This document shows positions 6,035-8,189 of a stretch of 8,189 nt of DNA, piece after piece; position 1 is the first letter of the stretch; every line of letters begins with the position of its first letter. The stretch is from contig CAILBF010000144.1 in NCBI GenBank assembly GCA_903832395.1, forward strand, positions 1-8,189. Direction: 5' to 3'. The notes under the pieces are model-generated. The model was not told the origin of the DNA. It made no database searches and saw only the letters and a list, made by a program, of their open reading frames with translations. This stretch comes from an uncultured Actinomycetes bacterium (GTDB taxonomy: Bacteria; Actinomycetota; Actinomycetes; Nanopelagicales; Nanopelagicaceae). Made by a program: the position numbers and the translations under genes.

Positions 6035-6652
6035 ATGCCCGCCAAGTCAAGGTTTGAGTTTGAAGACTCAACTACGGATGAAGAGCTGATGCAGGCTTAT
6101 CTTGCAGGAAATGATGATGCGATAGGACTCTTGCTCAAGCGCCTTCTGCCAAGGCTTGGGGCGATCGCCCGAAAACACTTTAGTAATGCAGAGCAAGCAA
6201 ACGATGCGCTTCAAGAGAGTATTGAAGCAATCATTAAGAAGGCTCAAACATTTCGTGGTGAATCCAAGGTATTCACCTGGATGTACACAATCGTGGCCCA
6301 CACCTGCATCGATATCTATCGCCGCGAGGCATCTCGTACTTCACTCAACACAAGCGATGACATTCTTATTGACATCCATGACAAGTCAGCCGACTTTACT
6401 GAGCGCGCTGACGCTCACCTGATCATTCATCAGGCGCTAGGAAGGCTTGCAGAGGAGCAGCGAATGGCAATCATCCTTGTTGATCTGGATGGCAGATCTG
6501 TCAGCGAGGCCGCTCAAATTCTCGGTGTTGCGGAGGGGACTATTAAAAGTCGCTGCTCCAGAGGCCGTATGGAACTTGCCCAGATACTTAAAGATCCATC
6601 CCGTGATTTGGGAACCAAGAGAGAAGATAATTCGTCTAAGGGTATGAGGTGA
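6035..6652 (+). CDS. sigM: ECF RNA polymerase sigma factor, SigM-like
   Basis: 205 residues. Region 2 spans about 15-100: LMQAYLAGNDDAIGLL, the acidic AEQANDALQES helix, QTFRGESKVFTWMYTIVAHTC (core- and -10-binding) and DIYRRE. An acidic linker follows at about 101-125. Region 4 spans about 128-185 with the helix-turn-helix SVSEAAQILGVAEGTIKSR (155-173) and CSRGRMELA. There is no region 1.1 or 3, as expected for ECF factors. The GVAEGTIKSRCSRGR segment is typical of actinobacterial SigM, and the following membrane-protein gene fits the SigM/anti-sigma arrangement. The family name is fairly secure, orthology less so. The trxB-trxA genes that follow sigM in mycobacteria are absent here. The start at 6035 suits a leaderless transcript. 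The gene body holds a promoter for the next gene at 6611-6639. It is likely held inactive at the membrane by the 6656-7333 product. Confidence 0.9.
   Translation: MPAKSRFEFEDSTTDEELMQAYLAGNDDAIGLLLKRLLPRLGAIARKHFSNAEQANDALQESIEAIIKKAQTFRGESKVFTWMYTIVAHTCIDIYRREASRTSLNTSDDILIDIHDKSADFTERADAHLIIHQALGRLAEEQRMAIILVDLDGRSVSEAAQILGVAEGTIKSRCSRGRMELAQILKDPSRDLGTKREDNSSKGMR
6611..6639 (+). promoter_or_regulatory. ECF-sigma-type promoter P3 inside the sigma gene (anti-sigma gene)
   Basis: GGAACC (6611-6616), a 16-nt spacer, then CGTCTAA (6633-6639) preceded by TT. It shares both boxes and the spacer length with P1 and P2, differing only at one -10 position (A for T). It lies in the last codons of the sigma gene. 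Transcription would begin near 6644-6646, just ahead of the GAGG at 6646-6649 used by the anti-sigma gene at 6656. The coding constraint here makes an accidental match possible, but the position is apt. Confidence 0.7.
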
Positions 6653-6655
6653 AAA

Positions 6656-7333
6656 ATGTCTAACGAAGATGAAGAGCGCATCAGGCAGTTGCTTGGCAAC
6701 CTGCCCAAGGCGCCAGCCATGTCTGAAATCGAGATCAAGCGTTTTGAAAAGTTTATTGATACCCAGGTAGAAGGTATTAAGAAATCAAAGTCTGGTTCTA
6801 CCCGAAATAGGAACTTTTCTATCGCGGCTGCTTTGATACTTGTAATTAGCGGTGGGGCAATCTTTGCCTCTCAGAAGAATTCTCCATTCCATGGTCCAAC
6901 TTCGCAGGTGACTTCACCAGCAATACCTTCCGAGCAACCGTCAGCTACTTCAAGTGAAAATTCTCAACCGCCTCAGCCAGTAGTGAAACCAACTATTCCG
7001 CAGACAGCACCCAATCAGCAATTTGGTGTTGGTGGTAAGAAAGTAAGTACAGTTGGAATCTATGCAACTGGCCTTGCTTATGACGGGGAACTTGCAAAGA
7101 TAAGAGCGATCGTGAAGAAATTCGGAGCACCGTCAATGCTGGGATCTTTGTCTGAAAGCGAGCGCAACTGTGCAATCCAGCAAGGCGCAGATAGCGCTCT
7201 TATCGCTTTTGACCAAGGTACTTATCAAGACGCCCCTGCTTTTGCTTTTTATACCGGCAAGAGTCTGGCGAATGCCACTATCTTGGTCACTGATCAATCA
7301 TGCGTCGTTCTCGATCAAATCAGTAATAAATAG
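6656..7333 (+). CDS. Putative anti-sigma factor, single-pass membrane protein
   Basis: 225 residues. A charged cytoplasmic N-terminus (1-53; NEDEERIRQLLGNL, then a basic KKSKSGSTRNR) precedes one membrane helix (about 54-72). A Pro/Ser/Gln-rich linker (77-120) and an outer domain (about 125-225) with only two cysteines (C172, C215) follow. This topology, and the gene 3 nt after an ECF sigma gene, suggest an anti-sigma factor equivalent to the partner of SigM (RsmA in mycobacteria). It has no HxxxCxxC zinc motif, so it is not a ZAS-type anti-sigma, and the contact with sigma is not proven. The outer domain, with NCAIQQ early and QSCVVLD near the end, resembles the C-rich outer domain of other actinobacterial membrane proteins in this position. 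The start is fixed by GAGG at 6646-6649, overlapping the end of sigma. It is co-transcribed with sigma and probably also from P3. Confidence 0.75.
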   Translation: MSNEDEERIRQLLGNLPKAPAMSEIEIKRFEKFIDTQVEGIKKSKSGSTRNRNFSIAAALILVISGGAIFASQKNSPFHGPTSQVTSPAIPSEQPSATSSENSQPPQPVVKPTIPQTAPNQQFGVGGKKVSTVGIYATGLAYDGELAKIRAIVKKFGAPSMLGSLSESERNCAIQQGADSALIAFDQGTYQDAPAFAFYTGKSLANATILVTDQSCVVLDQISNK

Positions 7334-7379
7334 TTGGGCACTAGTTACCTAAAAATCCAACAATTCATTCTTATACCTG

Positions 7380-7389
7380 GGGATATCCC
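7380..7389. promoter_or_regulatory. 10-bp palindrome GGGATATCCC
   Basis: A perfect 10-bp palindrome in the 112-nt gap between the anti-sigma gene and the YbjQ-like gene, just upstream of the candidate promoter boxes. It could be a dimer-binding operator. It lacks a T-run, so it is not a terminator. A short palindrome can occur by chance. Confidence 0.25.
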
Positions 7390-7427
7390 TTGCCTGAATC
7401 TTGGGGTGGGAGTAGGTTCCTTAGAAT
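7390..7427 (+). promoter_or_regulatory. Candidate housekeeping promoter of the YbjQ-RDD pair
   Basis: Two overlapping readings exist. TTGCCT (7390-7395), a 17-nt spacer and TAGGTT (7413-7418) have good spacing but a poor -10. TAGAAT (7422-7427) is five of six to TATAAT but has a poor -35. Either would start transcription upstream of, or at, the AGAGGGGG ribosome-binding site (7433-7440). A separate promoter makes sense because the gap to the anti-sigma gene is 112 nt. Confidence 0.35.
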
Positions 7428-7445
7428 TCAATTAGAGGGGGCTTC

Positions 7446-7727
7446 ATGTCTATTCCAGTAACTACAGGGGAAACAATCCCAGGCAAAGAGATTGAATCCG
7501 TACTCGGATTAATTTTTGGCGCAGGTACGGTGACCTTTCAACTCAAGGGTAATTCAGGTCGGGCTGGAAGCGCGCTTGAGAAAGCTGAGGAAGCGCTCGC
7601 TCAAGAAGCTCAGGCAGTCGGAGCTAATGGCGTTATAGGTGTCCAAATTTCCATGGATAGTAGTGGAAGCGGATTATCACGCTCTCAAACCATCACGCTT
7701 CTCGGCACAGCAGTTAGGACAAAATAA
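7446..7727 (+). CDS. YbjQ/UPF0145-like heavy-metal-binding-domain protein
   Basis: 93 residues. The outline of the YbjQ (UPF0145, formerly DUF74) family is visible. The N-terminal TTGETIPGKEIESVLGLIFG (6-25) matches the family's T-T-x-x-x-IPG opening. The helix ALEKAEEALAQEAQAVGANGVIGVQI (43-68) matches the typical A-x-x-x-L-x-x-EA-x-x-LGANAV-x-G-V segment, and TITLLGTAV (82-90) is the final strand. It is slightly shorter than the usual 100-110 residues and the middle is diverged. The family forms ring-like pentamers; its role is unsettled and the metal-binding name rests on weak evidence. No signal peptide, so cytoplasmic. The start is set by AGAGGGGG at 7433-7440. Its stop overlaps the next start as TAATG, so it is translationally coupled to the RDD protein. 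Confidence 0.8.
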   Translation: MSIPVTTGETIPGKEIESVLGLIFGAGTVTFQLKGNSGRAGSALEKAEEALAQEAQAVGANGVIGVQISMDSSGSGLSRSQTITLLGTAVRTK

Positions 7728-8185
7728 TGAGCGACGATCGCCAACTTCCATATGTTCTTGCTACTCCCCAACACCGTCTAGCAGGCAGAGCAGTTGACTA
7801 TGGTTTTTACTTTGTAACATTTGGCATTGGGTGGTTAATTTGGAATTTAATAGTGTGGACAGATGGAAGAACTCCAGGCCACCAAGTACTTAAGATGCGC
7901 ATCTACTCAACAGATACTAAAAAACCAGTAAGTTGGGGACACATGGCTTTGCGCCAATTTGTGCTCCCACTAGCCTACGGGATCGCACCTTTAATCCTCA
8001 TAGTTATTGGTGCTGCAAATTCCTACAATGGCAATAATGGTTCGGTATTAATTGCAATTGGTTACGTATTGGCTGGAATCTTTTTTTGCGTAGACGCCTT
8101 TTGGATATTTAAGGATGAAAAGCGTCAACGAGTGACTGATATTTTTGCTAAAACAGCTGTCTTAAATGAGTGCGTTAGCGCTTAA
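7727..8185 (+). CDS. RDD family membrane protein
   Basis: 152 residues. The RDD hallmark residues are present: RLAGRAVDY (17-25), with the conserved R and D at the start of membrane helix 1, and RQRVTDIFAKTAVL (133-146) at the end with the second D. The middle DGRTPGHQVLKMRIY (46-60) is the family's D-G-x-TPGK-x-x-x-x-x-x-V signature, here with His in place of Lys, and SWGHMALRQFVL leads into helix 2. Helices lie at about 24-44, 77-97 and 107-128. RDD proteins are small membrane proteins with proposed transport roles in a few cases and no general function. The ATG overlaps the TAA of the YbjQ-like gene by one base, so the two products may work together. The TAA stop at 8183-8185 lies just inside the window. 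Confidence 0.9.
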   Translation: MSDDRQLPYVLATPQHRLAGRAVDYGFYFVTFGIGWLIWNLIVWTDGRTPGHQVLKMRIYSTDTKKPVSWGHMALRQFVLPLAYGIAPLILIVIGAANSYNGNNGSVLIAIGYVLAGIFFCVDAFWIFKDEKRQRVTDIFAKTAVLNECVSA

Positions 8186-8189
8186 GATA

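Noticed and set aside
6068..6738. Minus-strand and alternate-frame open frames over the sigma gene
   Set aside because: They are overlapped by a complete ECF sigma factor with intact regions 2 and 4; no independent support.
7415..7420. GGAACC on the minus strand ahead of the YbjQ-like gene
   Set aside because: The bases at the proper spacing read TTCA rather than CGTC, and it would point away from the YbjQ-like gene, into the 3' end of the anti-sigma gene.
1..8189. Search for CRISPR arrays, tRNA or rRNA genes, transposase genes and attachment sites
   Set aside because: No regularly spaced direct repeats, RNA gene signatures, transposase motifs or terminal inverted repeats were seen.

Overview
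The window looks like chromosomal DNA of a low-GC actinobacterium. The best guess is a freshwater Nanopelagicales (acI)-type organism. This rests on a SigM-type ECF sigma factor followed by a single-pass anti-sigma candidate, an apparently leaderless sigma gene, compact spacing, moderate AT content, and a giant secreted protease with Ig/FN3-like modules of actinobacterial style. The taxonomic placement is inference; no rRNA or other marker gene is present.

Layout. 1-213 (+): 3' end of a D-arabinono-1,4-lactone oxidase-like FAD enzyme. 220-4934 (-): a two-gene operon running leftward, made of a 1401-residue secreted S1 serine protease with many beta-sandwich modules and, overlapping it by 13 nt, a secreted HNH-like protein. 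4935-5122: divergent promoter region. 5123-5653 (+): a small secreted Ig-like protein, ended by a 13-bp perfect-stem terminator. 5731-5991 (+): small winged-helix-like protein. 6035-6652 and 6656-7333 (+): ECF sigma factor and its putative membrane anti-sigma factor. 7446-8185 (+): YbjQ-like protein coupled to an RDD membrane protein. No stretch over 300 nt lacks a gene.

How it fits together. The most interesting signal is a promoter motif seen exactly three times, with identical architecture: GGAACC, 14 free bases, then TTCGTCT(T/A)A. This is the GGAAC/CGTC type used by ECF sigma factors. One copy drives the protease-HNH operon, one on the opposite strand drives the secreted Ig-like protein, and the third lies inside the end of the sigma gene just before the anti-sigma gene. 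My reading is a self-contained envelope or exoprotein stress circuit. The local SigM-like factor turns on three exported proteins and its own inhibitor, while its own gene appears to be expressed from a different, leaderless housekeeping promoter. The motif matches are read directly from the sequence; assigning them to this sigma factor is inference.
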